Below are positions 17,715-24,577 of a stretch of 64,000 nt of DNA, piece by piece; position 1 is the first letter of the stretch; each line of letters starts with the position of its first letter. Both the position numbers and the translations under genes were made by a program. Source of the stretch: Winogradskyella sp. (lineage in GTDB: Bacteria > Bacteroidota > Bacteroidia > Flavobacteriales > Flavobacteriaceae). The stretch covers positions 1 through 64,000 of the forward strand of contig NZ_JANQOM010000061.1 of assembly GCF_028289625.1 (NCBI RefSeq), read 5' to 3'. Under the pieces are notes generated by a model that searched no databases, was not told the DNA's origin, and was given only the letters and a program-made list of their open reading frames with translations.

Positions 17715-18350
17715 TTAACTTTTATCTGGTTCTGCTTCGGATAATTTCATAGGATATAATTTCTTAATAGTCTCAATACGACTATTTAAAATGGTATCCT
17801 TGCTAAATTGGTTCTTTTCTTTCTCCGCCAGCATAGCTTTATAAACATTCTCCGCATCAGGGTAAAATCTCTTGTACAAGCGCTCTGCTTCGCGCTCTCT
17901 TAAGAAATTATAAGCGGCAACAAGTTCATTCTGAACATCCATGTACTGTTCGTAGGATGTTTCTCTATCATGCTTCATGGATATAATCGCCTTATCTGGA
18001 TGGTCGGACGATGATGGGTCTTTTTTTCCTTTACAATAATCGCAAGTCTCACCTTCTGCATTTGTACTTCCTCCATTATCTAGGAAATCAATTGCAGCTT
18101 GTCTTAAATCTTTCAACTCCATTTGCTCTTCTTCTACAAGCAGTTGGTTACGACGGTTAATTAAAACCGTAAAAAGATTTTTTTGCTTAATTACAGGTGG
18201 TTCAACTTCAGAGTCATCGATAGGTGGCAAACTTCTTAATAATCCTTTATCTTTTTCTATCGTTGTTGTTACTAGAAAGAAGATAAGTAATAAGAAGGCA
18301 ATATCAGCCATCGATCCTGCATTTACTTCTGGTGCTGCTCTTTTTGCCAT
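17715..18350 (-). CDS. exbD: ExbD/TolR-type proton-channel subunit with long periplasmic insertion
   Basis: The 211-residue product has the ExbD helix with its conserved Asp (SMADIAFLLLIFFLVTT, residues 13-29). The periplasmic domain then contains an insertion absent from ordinary ExbD (about 140 residues). This insertion has a C103-x2-C106 pair in TCDYCKGKKD and a charged helix near 150-185 (REREAERLYKRFYPDAENVY). The gene is 12 nt upstream of the second exbD and 6 nt downstream of a small membrane protein gene. The Cys pair could form a disulfide in the periplasm. This is inference. Confidence 0.85.
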   Translation of the reverse strand: MAKRAAPEVNAGSMADIAFLLLIFFLVTTTIEKDKGLLRSLPPIDDSEVEPPVIKQKNLFTVLINRRNQLLVEEEQMELKDLRQAAIDFLDNGGSTNAEGETCDYCKGKKDPSSSDHPDKAIISMKHDRETSYEQYMDVQNELVAAYNFLREREAERLYKRFYPDAENVYKAMLAEKEKNQFSKDTILNSRIETIKKLYPMKLSEAEPDKS

Positions 18351-18356
18351 GCCTTA

Positions 18357-18821
18357 TTATTTACTGATTGTTTTTTTAACGCCAGAGAAAATCATTGAGA
18401 TTGCTGCAATAACTATCAAAATATAGAAAGCAATTAAACCTCCTCCTACTACTTTTGATTCACTTTCAGAAGCCATTGTATCACCATATTTGTATAGCCC
18501 TTTGGCAAATGATTCATCTGGCCCAACCGAAATGACATATGATATAATTAATACTGCTGCGAATGCTCCTATTCCTATTAACGTATTTTTTAAGCCTGAA
18601 GTATTTGTGAATAGATTTTTAACAACAAAAACCACCACAAATAATAGAACCAGACCCAATATAATATAGGCAACTATTGCCAATGGATCGACTATGGCAG
18701 TATCCCCTGCCAAAGCTGCTGCTTTAATTTCATCATCACCCTCCGCTATTATTCTTCCAAGGAAAATAATACCAGCTAAGCTAATAACTAAAGCTACTAT
18801 TCTTAATATTTTGTGTAACAT
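18357..18821 (-). CDS. membrane protein embedded in the exbB-exbD operon
   Basis: The 154-residue protein has about four membrane helices (near 8-26, 48-68, 82-98, 128-146) and short loops. It matches no family I can name. A gene of this kind sits between exbB and exbD in many Flavobacteriia clusters, suggesting an accessory role in assembling the proton channel. Spacing is 18 nt from exbB and 6 nt to exbD. Confidence 0.75.
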   Translation of the reverse strand: MLHKILRIVALVISLAGIIFLGRIIAEGDDEIKAAALAGDTAIVDPLAIVAYIILGLVLLFVVVFVVKNLFTNTSGLKNTLIGIGAFAAVLIISYVISVGPDESFAKGLYKYGDTMASESESKVVGGGLIAFYILIVIAAISMIFSGVKKTISK

Positions 18822-18839
18822 AATTTAGTTCGGTCTTTA

Positions 18840-19610
18840 TTATTTTTTGTGTCTTACTAGCAAATCCATTAAAGTGATTGAGGCATCTTCCATATCATTT
18901 ACAATACTATCAATCTTAGCAATAATGTAATTGTAGAATATTTGAAGAATAATAGCCACAATAAGACCAAATACTGTTGTTAAAAGTGCTACTTTAATAC
19001 CACCCGCTACCAATGAAGGCTGCATATCACCTGCTGCTTCGATTTTATCGAAAGCTTGAATCATACCAATTACCGTACCCATGAAACCAAGCATTGGTGC
19101 TAAGGCAATAAATAAAGATATCCAGGATACGTTCTTTTCTAACTGTCCCATTTGCACACCACCATAAGCTACTACTGCTTTCTCGGCAGCATCAATGTCT
19201 TCATCAGCCCTGTCTAAACCTTGATAGAAAATAGAAGCAACAGGTCCTTTAGTATTTCTACATACTTCCTTAGCCGCTTCGATTCCACCGGAAGCTAGTG
19301 CATCTTCTACATTTTGGGTTAATTTTTTAGTATTTGTTGTCGAAAGATTTAAGAAGATAATTCTCTCTATAGCAATCGCCAAACCAAGAATTAAACATAA
19401 TAGTACAATACCCATAAAGCCTGGTCCACCTTCAATAAAACGCTTTTTTAATTCTTGGTGGAAACTCAAATCTTCTGCAGGAGCATCGTCTTGAGTCACA
19501 GTTGTTATTGTTGCTGTTGCTGTTGTAGATGCTAAAGTTGTTGCATTAGCGTTAACAGTTCCGATAGCCATTAAACAAGTAATGGCAAGGATAGAAAATA
19601 ATCTTTTCAT
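18840..19610 (-). CDS. exbB: MotA/TolQ/ExbB-family proton channel protein
   Basis: ExbB pentamers surround an ExbD dimer and conduct protons to energise TonB or a related device. The 256-residue product has an N-terminal signal-like segment followed by a Thr/Ala-rich linker. The first channel helix is at about 65-85 (FMGIVLLCLILGLAIAIERI), and the conserved MotA_ExbB core is at about 150-230. The core contains LAPMLGFMGTVIGMIQAF and GGIKVALLTTVFGLIVAI. It heads the exb cluster. The N-terminal extension is usual in Bacteroidota ExbB. Confidence 0.92.
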   Translation of the reverse strand: MKRLFSILAITCLMAIGTVNANATTLASTTATATITTVTQDDAPAEDLSFHQELKKRFIEGGPGFMGIVLLCLILGLAIAIERIIFLNLSTTNTKKLTQNVEDALASGGIEAAKEVCRNTKGPVASIFYQGLDRADEDIDAAEKAVVAYGGVQMGQLEKNVSWISLFIALAPMLGFMGTVIGMIQAFDKIEAAGDMQPSLVAGGIKVALLTTVFGLIVAIILQIFYNYIIAKIDSIVNDMEDASITLMDLLVRHKK

Positions 19611-19643
19611 TGTTCTTAATCTTAATTTTATTAGTTAAAGTGT

Positions 19644-19651
19644 TAAAGATA
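19644..19651 (-). promoter_or_regulatory. candidate -7 element of the exbB operon
   Basis: On the minus strand TATCTTTA matches TAnnTTTG at 7 of 8 positions, 33 nt before the exbB ATG. The match is imperfect, so support is limited. Confidence 0.35.
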
Positions 19652-19685
19652 AAAAAAATAATGTAACCTTTCCTTAAAATCTATG

Positions 19686-19773
19686 CAGAGAGGAAGGGAT
19701 TCGAACCCTCGATACCCTTTTGGAGTATACACACTTTCCAGGCGTGCGCCTTCGACCACTCGGCCACCTCTCT
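19686..19773 (-). tRNA. tRNA-Ser (anticodon GGA)
   Basis: Read on the minus strand, the 88-nt gene starts AGAGAGG and ends CCTCTCT plus discriminator G, giving a perfect 7-bp acceptor stem. The D region GGCCGAGTGGTCGAAGGC, the anticodon loop CTGGAAA (anticodon GGA), the long class II variable arm, and the T-loop GGTTCGAATCC are all visible. CCA is not encoded (the next bases are CAT), as is common in this phylum. It reads serine codons TCC/TCT. Confidence 0.97.
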
Positions 19774-19847
19774 GTAGGTTTTATTAAAAATTACGGTGTG
19801 CCAAATAACAAAAAAAATGTTAAACACTAAAATTTGAGCCGTTAATT

Positions 19848-20873
19848 TTAGGTCATTTCACCTCTTAACGGTTTTTCAAAATAAAATTGGAATTCTTCAA
19901 AGCTAATATTGTATCCTAAAAGGTACATCAATTTAGCCACTGCAGCTTCTGTGGTTATATCCTTACCAGATATAACACCTATACTTTTTAATTGGGAACT
20001 TGTGGCATATTTTCCCATAATAACGCTACCGCCAAAACATTGCGTAACATTAATAATGTGCAACCCCTTGGCGATAGCTTTTCTAAGTAAGTCCACAAAC
20101 CATTTTTCTGTAGTTGCATTTCCTGAGCCATAAGTTTCAATAATTAGACCTTTTAAACCGTTTGTATCTAAGATGGCTTTCACCAAAGGCTCAGAAATAC
20201 CTGGAAATAATTTCAGTACCCCAATATTTGTATCTAATTGCGTTCTTACAATGAGCTTTTCCTTAAATTCTTCCTTTATCAAAAACTCATGATTAATTTT
20301 TAGGTGAACGCCAGATTCTGCCAAAGTTGGGTAATTTGGGGAGTCAAAGGCTTCAAAATGTTCGGCATTAATCTTCGTCGTTCTGTTTCCTCTGTAAAGT
20401 TTGTATTCAAAATATAAGCACACTTCCCTTATAGTTGGAATTCCTTCTTTGTGTAGTGACGCTAGTTGAATTGAAGTGATCAGATTTTCTTTAGCATCCG
20501 TACGTAAATCACCAATAGGTAATTGAGATCCTGTAAATATGATTGGCTTTTCTAGATTTTCTAGCATAAAACTTAAAACAGAAGCCGAATAACTCATCGT
20601 ATCGCTACCATGCAATACAACAAATCCATCATAATCTTCATAATTAATTTCGATAATTCTGGCCATGTTTTCCCAATATTCTGGATTCATATTTGAAGAA
20701 TCTATTGGCTCACCGAAAGATACTGTCTCCACAACACAGTCTAATAATCTTATTTCTGGAATCCTTACCAGTAAACTATCAAAATCAAAGGCTTTAAGTA
20801 CACCTGTATCAGCTTCTTTTAGCATTCCAATGGTACCACCTGTGTATATCAGTAGAATATTAGGTTTTCTCAT
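19848..20873 (-). CDS. ansA: L-asparaginase, type I
   Basis: This enzyme hydrolyses asparagine to aspartate and ammonia. The 341-residue product has the N-terminal catalytic motif ILLIYTGGTIGM with the nucleophilic Thr near residue 12. The second catalytic block is VLHGSDTMSYSASVLSFML (Thr-Asp pair at about residues 90-92), followed by FTGSQLPIGDLRTDAKEN. No signal peptide is present, so it is the cytoplasmic type I. It lies 3 nt downstream of tatD on the same strand, so the two are co-transcribed. Confidence 0.93.
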   Translation of the reverse strand: MRKPNILLIYTGGTIGMLKEADTGVLKAFDFDSLLVRIPEIRLLDCVVETVSFGEPIDSSNMNPEYWENMARIIEINYEDYDGFVVLHGSDTMSYSASVLSFMLENLEKPIIFTGSQLPIGDLRTDAKENLITSIQLASLHKEGIPTIREVCLYFEYKLYRGNRTTKINAEHFEAFDSPNYPTLAESGVHLKINHEFLIKEEFKEKLIVRTQLDTNIGVLKLFPGISEPLVKAILDTNGLKGLIIETYGSGNATTEKWFVDLLRKAIAKGLHIINVTQCFGGSVIMGKYATSSQLKSIGVISGKDITTEAAVAKLMYLLGYNISFEEFQFYFEKPLRGEMT

Positions 20874-20876
20874 ATA

Positions 20877-21644
20877 TTAAATTCCAAATACTTGTTTTGA
20901 ATTTTCCGTCGTGATTTTCGCAATCGCTTCTTTGCTAATTCCGTAAAGTTCGGATAATTTTTCTAATACCTTATTAATATATTGGCTCTCATTTCTTTTG
21001 CCCCGATAAGGTTTAGGTGCTAGATAGGGTGCGTCTGTTTCTAGGACAATATGTTTTAAATCTATCTGATTAATAAACTGATCTATTTTCCCGTTTTTAA
21101 AAGTCACTACACCACCAATCCCTAACTTCATATTGTAAGATATGGCCTTGTGTGCTTCTTTCAAGGTACCTGTAAAACAATGAAAAATTCCGAATAAATC
21201 TTCTGACTTCTCTTGCTCTAAAACATGGAAAATTTCATCAAAAGATTCACGACAATGAATAACAATTGGCAGTTTATACTGTTTTGCTAAATTTATTTGA
21301 TGCCTAAAAGCTTCAATCTGAATATCCAAAGTGGTTTTGTCCCAATACAAATCAATCCCAATTTCTCCAACAGCATAAAATTTTCGGGATTGTAGCATCT
21401 GTTCTACATGTTCTAATTCCTTTTTATAATCGATTTTAACATGCGTTGGGTGAAGACCCATCATTAAAAATATATGTTGTGGAAAATCTTTTTCTAGCTG
21501 TAACATGGACTCCGTGTAGGTAGAGTCAATAGCGGGAACAAAAAAACGAGTAACATTACTTTCTATAGCTCTCTTAATCATATCCGACCTATCCTCTTCG
21601 AAAGCTTCACTATATAAATGTGTATGTGTATCTGTTATAATCAT
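20877..21644 (-). CDS. tatD: TatD-family metal-dependent hydrolase (DNase)
   Basis: TatD enzymes are amidohydrolase-fold 3'-5' DNases with a two-metal centre. The 255-residue product shows all ligand motifs: DTHTHLYSEAF at the N-terminus, AVGEIGIDLYWD near residue 93, VIHCRES, IFHCFTGT, and LETDAPYLAPKPYRGKRNES near 200. Length is standard. It heads the tatD-ansA pair and is divergent from the protease gene at 21693, with 48 nt between the two starts. Confidence 0.93.
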   Translation of the reverse strand: MIITDTHTHLYSEAFEEDRSDMIKRAIESNVTRFFVPAIDSTYTESMLQLEKDFPQHIFLMMGLHPTHVKIDYKKELEHVEQMLQSRKFYAVGEIGIDLYWDKTTLDIQIEAFRHQINLAKQYKLPIVIHCRESFDEIFHVLEQEKSEDLFGIFHCFTGTLKEAHKAISYNMKLGIGGVVTFKNGKIDQFINQIDLKHIVLETDAPYLAPKPYRGKRNESQYINKVLEKLSELYGISKEAIAKITTENSKQVFGI

Positions 21645-21670
21645 TTTTCAAAAATAATCGTTTAGAGTAT

Positions 21671-21678
21671 TATATTTG
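21671..21678 (+). promoter_or_regulatory. -7 promoter element of the protease/response-regulator pair
   Basis: TATATTTG is a full match to TAnnTTTG, 14 nt before the ATG at 21693, giving a leader of about 10 nt. Confidence 0.65.
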
Positions 21679-21692
21679 CACAAATTTTAAAA

Positions 21693-22160
21693 ATGGAAAC
21701 ATTAAAAGATTTTCTTCTCAATAAAGGCTATTCCAAAATAAAACTCAAACTGACTACAACCAATCATTTTGAAATTAAGGCTTCCATAAATGGCGTAAAA
21801 GGGAGATTCATTGTAGACACAGGTGCATCGAGTAGTTGTGTTGGTTTTGAGGCAATTGACCGTTTTAAACTTAAAGTAAAAGACTCGGAGATAAAAGCCG
21901 TAGGGGCTGGTGCCTCTAACATGATGACCCAGATTTCCAATTCAAACCATTTAAAGATTGGAACGTGGAAAAAAAATCGTATCGTCTTAATTTTATTTAA
22001 CCTTTCGCACGTTAACAACGGTCTTATTAATCACAATGCCGATCCAGTTGATGGGATTATCGGTGCCGATATACTAAAAAAAGGGAAGGCTATTATTGAC
22101 TATGAAAAAAAATATCTGTACTTAAAATTAAAGGAAATTTCATTACCTAAAGATTCTTAG
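21693..22160 (+). CDS. retropepsin-like aspartic protease family protein
   Basis: The 155-residue product is a single-domain clan AA protein. The catalytic loop FIVDTGASSSCVGFEAID (residues about 38-55) has the DTGAS motif. The second conserved element GIIGADILKKGKAIIDYE near residue 120 matches the retropepsin-like GxDxL flap region. There is no signal peptide or membrane segment. A single active-site Asp implies homodimers, as in retropepsins. It is 33 nt upstream of a response regulator gene and may be co-transcribed. Substrate is unknown. Confidence 0.8.
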   Translation: METLKDFLLNKGYSKIKLKLTTTNHFEIKASINGVKGRFIVDTGASSSCVGFEAIDRFKLKVKDSEIKAVGAGASNMMTQISNSNHLKIGTWKKNRIVLILFNLSHVNNGLINHNADPVDGIIGADILKKGKAIIDYEKKYLYLKLKEISLPKDS

Positions 22161-22193
22161 TATATTTAAGTCCCTAGTTGAATTAATAGCAAA

Positions 22194-22817
22194 ATGAATC
22201 CAACCATCATAATTGCAGACGATCACCCTTTGGTGCTTAAAGGTCTTGAGGATTTTTTGTCTGAGAATGATTTCAATGTCCTAGCAAGTGCAAAAAATGG
22301 TAAAGAAGCTCTCGCATTAATAAAGGCTCATGTCCCAGACATTGCCATCTTAGATATTAAGATGCCTTTTTACTCAGGCTTACAAATTGCCAAGAAGTGT
22401 AAAGCAGCCAACATTAACACAAAGATTATACTTATTACTTTTGAGAAGGATGAAAAAATATATAACGACGCCAAGAAATTGGGTATCTACGGCTACGTCC
22501 TAAAGGAATTTGCATTAGACGAAATAGAACATTGCATACACTCGGTTATTAAAGACAAGCCTTACTTTAGCCCTGATCTTTTGGCTTATATCGAAGTAGA
22601 TAAGGCTCCTGATGGATTAGACTCCCTTACTCAAGCTGAAACTAAAATTTTTAGACTTATTGGAGCCAATAAAACAGCCACTGAAATAGCAAATGAGCTC
22701 TTTATTTCGACAAGAACGGTAGAAAAACACAAAAATAATATCCGTCGTAAACTCGCATTAGACTCAAAATCAGCAAGTTTGTATTTTTTCGCTAAAGAAA
22801 ATCAAAAATATCTCTAA
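22194..22817 (+). CDS. NarL/FixJ-type response regulator (orphan)
   Basis: The 207-residue product has a receiver domain (residues 3-118): acidic pair IIADDHPLVLKG, phosphoacceptor in IAILDIKMPF (Asp near 53), the switch Thr in ILITFEKDE, and Lys in VLKEFALDE. A LuxR-type HTH follows (about 142-200, LTQAETKIFRLIGANKTATE and ISTRTVEKHKNNIRRKLAL). No sensor kinase is adjacent. The stop codon abuts the first of two identical 33-nt promoter blocks containing a 16-bp dyad. The regulator may bind these blocks. Confidence 0.92.
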   Translation: MNPTIIIADDHPLVLKGLEDFLSENDFNVLASAKNGKEALALIKAHVPDIAILDIKMPFYSGLQIAKKCKAANINTKIILITFEKDEKIYNDAKKLGIYGYVLKEFALDEIEHCIHSVIKDKPYFSPDLLAYIEVDKAPDGLDSLTQAETKIFRLIGANKTATEIANELFISTRTVEKHKNNIRRKLALDSKSASLYFFAKENQKYL

Positions 22818-22848
22818 AAATACGTAGTTCTACGTATAGTATGATATT
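22816..22848 (+). promoter_or_regulatory. TACGTA dyad promoter block, copy 1
   Basis: The block contains TACGTAGTTCTACGTA (22821-22836), a dyad with 7-bp arms around TT, preceded by AAAAA and followed by TAGTATGATATT. It starts at the response-regulator stop codon. It is identical to the block at 22970-23002 except for one base (A22844 versus G22998). A dyad of this size suits a dimeric LuxR-family regulator. The link to the regulator at 22194 is inferred from position. Confidence 0.6.
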
Positions 22849-22849
22849 G

Positions 22850-22955
22850 TTTTATTTATGACATTTACAATGTTATTAATTAAGGGTTAATAACGAGCTA
22901 TTAATTAGTTCTTAGGGGATTATTTGAGCCTCGGACAATGTTCGGGGCTCTTTTT
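22850..22955 (+). ncRNA. candidate small RNA 1 behind the TACGTA promoter
   Basis: Between promoter block 1 and a terminator there is no ORF of note. A hairpin GTTATTAA/TTAATAAC lies at 22872-22894. It is followed by an unpaired GAGCTATTAA (22895-22904) and a terminator at 22926-22955. The transcript start is not known. About 90-100 nt of RNA is expected. The motif GAGCTATTAA recurs in the second unit. Confidence 0.5.
22926..22955 (+). terminator. terminator of small transcription unit 1
   Basis: GAGCC-T-CGGA pairs with TTCG-G-GGCTC (arms 22926-22935 and 22941-22950), followed by five T. Confidence 0.8.
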
Positions 22956-22969
22956 ATGAAAAAAAGTCA

Positions 22970-23002
22970 AAAAATACGTAGTTCTACGTATAGTATGGTA
23001 TT
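22970..23002 (+). promoter_or_regulatory. TACGTA dyad promoter block, copy 2
   Basis: This is a 33-nt block matching copy 1 at 32 positions, with the same TACGTAGTTCTACGTA dyad at 22975-22990. It lies 154 bp downstream of copy 1 and just after terminator 1. Conservation ends abruptly at 23002, which suggests selection on the block rather than a recent whole-unit duplication. Confidence 0.6.
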
Positions 23003-23003
23003 A

Positions 23004-23096
23004 TAATTATTCGGAATTTTACAGAGCTATTAACCAACAATGCCTCAGATTAAATTCTCAAAAGCTCTGGTCTGACCTAAAGCTCAGAGCTTTTTT
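23004..23096 (+). ncRNA. candidate small RNA 2 or attenuated leader of the 37-residue peptide gene
   Basis: This region runs from promoter block 2 to a strong terminator (23060-23096). It has no ORF of note and carries GAGCTATTAA at 23024-23033, as in unit 1. The peptide gene starts only 13 nt after the terminator's last T. The RNA may therefore be a stand-alone small RNA, or a leader whose terminator controls the peptide gene. Confidence 0.5.
23060..23096 (+). terminator. terminator of small transcription unit 2
   Basis: AAAAGCTCTG at 23060-23069 pairs perfectly with CAGAGCTTTT at 23085-23094, then TT. The 15-nt loop contains AAGCTC-like sequence that could form an alternative pairing with the 5' arm. 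Confidence 0.8.
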
Positions 23097-23109
23097 AACA
23101 ACATACACC

Positions 23110-23223
23110 ATGCGTACAATGAAAGACAATATGGCAAAAAGGGATAGATTATTTATGATACTATTAATAGTAAGTTCTGTTGTAGTCATCTCAGCAAATA
23201 TAGCTGTTAATTTTTTTAGTTAA
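23110..23223 (+). CDS. 37-residue single-helix membrane peptide
   Basis: The small ORF encodes MRTMKDNMAKRDRL followed by a hydrophobic helix (FMILLIVSSVVVISANIAV) and a short NFFS end. The charged N-terminus and single helix suggest an inner-membrane peptide with N-in topology. Internal ATGs at 23119 and 23131 are alternative starts. It sits between terminator 2 and the shared bidirectional terminator at 23255, with no promoter of its own visible. Expression would depend on read-through from promoter block 2. No family is recognised. Confidence 0.45.
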   Translation: MRTMKDNMAKRDRLFMILLIVSSVVVISANIAVNFFS

Positions 23224-23254
23224 TTTTAGTTAGTTGCTCTTGTTACTTAAGAGT

Positions 23255-23292
23255 AAAAAAAGCGCAATCTTCAGAAGAATTGCGCTTTTTTA
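23255..23292. terminator. bidirectional terminator between the 37-residue peptide gene and sucB
   Basis: AAAAAAGCGCAAT pairs with ATTGCGCTTTTTT (23256-23268 and 23279-23291). A T-run follows on either strand, so it can stop both converging transcripts. Confidence 0.9.
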
Positions 23293-23310
23293 GTTATTAT
23301 TTTTCTTGCC

Positions 23311-24543
23311 TTACATCTCTAAAGCCTTTTTGGGATTATTATCCATCAATAGCTCTACAGGATTTTCGAGTGCTTCTTTAACTGCTACCAAGAATCCAAC
23401 GGATTCTCTTCCATCAATAATTCTGTGATCATAAGATAAGGCTACAAACATTACTGGGCGAATTTCTACTTTGCCAGCTATTGCAACAGGTCGTTCTACA
23501 ATATTATGCATTCCTAAAATACCACTTTGTGGAGGGTTAATAATAGGTGTAGACAACATACTTCCAAATACACCTCCATTAGATATCGTAAATGTACCCC
23601 CTGTCATTTCATCAACAGTGATTTGGCCATCTCTTGCTCTTATTGCTAAACGCTTAACTTCAGATTCAACACCTCTAAACGTTAAATTCTCTGCGTTTCT
23701 AATGACCGGTACCATTAAGCCTTTAGGTCCTGAAACAGCAATACTAATATCCACAAAATCGTAGGTAATCATTTCCTTACCATCGATCATTGAGTTAACA
23801 GCTGGATATAGTTTTAAAGCTCTTACTACAGCTAAAGTAAAGAAGCTCATAAATCCAAGGCTTACCCCATGCTTTGCCTTAAAATCTTCTTTATATTGTT
23901 TGCGCAAATCGAAGATTGGAGACATATCTACCTCATTAAAGGTCGTCAGCATTGCTGTGGTATTTTTAGCTTCAACCAAACGTTCGGCTACTTTACGACG
24001 CAGCATCGACATTTTGCTACGAGAAGTACCTCTATTGCCTCCTGTAGGAGTTCCCATGGATGGCACAGCATTAACAGCATCGTCTTTTGTTATCCTTCCA
24101 TCTCTTCCAGTTCCTGAAACAGAACTCGCATCAATCCCCTTTTCATCCAATATTTTCTTTGCTGCTGGACTTGGTGTCCCTGTAGCATAAGTTTTAGATG
24201 CAACAGGTGCTGCTTTTATTTCTTCTTTCGTAGCAGTCTCTTCCTTGGTTGCTGAGCTTGTCGAAGTGTCTTCTTTTGCTGACGTATCTGACCCTTCTGG
24301 TGCTTCAGCACTAGTATCAATTAAACATACCACTTCTCCAACGGCTACTGCATCACCTTCTTCTGCTTTCAGCGTAATAGTACCACTAGCCTCAGCCGGT
24401 AACTCGAGGGTCGCTTTATCACTATCAACCTCAGCAATCGCCTGATCTTTCTCAACATAATCACCATCTGAAACTAACCATTCTGCTATTTCTACTTCTG
24501 TAATAGACTCGCCTGGTGAAGGCACTTTCATTTCTAAAATCAT
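23311..24543 (-). CDS. sucB: 2-oxoglutarate dehydrogenase E2, dihydrolipoyl succinyltransferase
   Basis: E2 transfers the succinyl group to CoA in the TCA-cycle 2-oxoglutarate dehydrogenase complex. The 410-residue product has one lipoyl domain (residues 1-77, lipoylated Lys in [14 protein letters not shown]). An Ala/Thr/Glu-rich linker follows, then the peripheral-subunit-binding domain (about 125-160, [20 protein letters not shown]) and the catalytic domain (about 185-410). The active-site block is [18 protein letters not shown]. It follows sucA by 34 nt in the same orientation. The E3 gene is not in the window. Confidence 0.95.
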   Translation of the reverse strand: MILEMKVPSPGESITEVEIAEWLVSDGDYVEKDQAIAEVDSDKATLELPAEASGTITLKAEEGDAVAVGEVVCLIDTSAEAPEGSDTSAKEDTSTSSATKEETATKEEIKAAPVASKTYATGTPSPAAKKILDEKGIDASSVSGTGRDGRITKDDAVNAVPSMGTPTGGNRGTSRSKMSMLRRKVAERLVEAKNTTAMLTTFNEVDMSPIFDLRKQYKEDFKAKHGVSLGFMSFFTLAVVRALKLYPAVNSMIDGKEMITYDFVDISIAVSGPKGLMVPVIRNAENLTFRGVESEVKRLAIRARDGQITVDEMTGGTFTISNGGVFGSMLSTPIINPPQSGILGMHNIVERPVAIAGKVEIRPVMFVALSYDHRIIDGRESVGFLVAVKEALENPVELLMDNNPKKALEM

Positions 24544-24577
24544 ACTTAATATTGTATTTAACTTTTATGAAGTTGAA

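Noticed and set aside
23471..24445. Four plus-strand ORFs of 66-97 codons opposite sucB
   Set aside because: They mirror the coding strand of a strongly conserved enzyme, with low-complexity Ser/Thr/Ala products, and have no promoter element.
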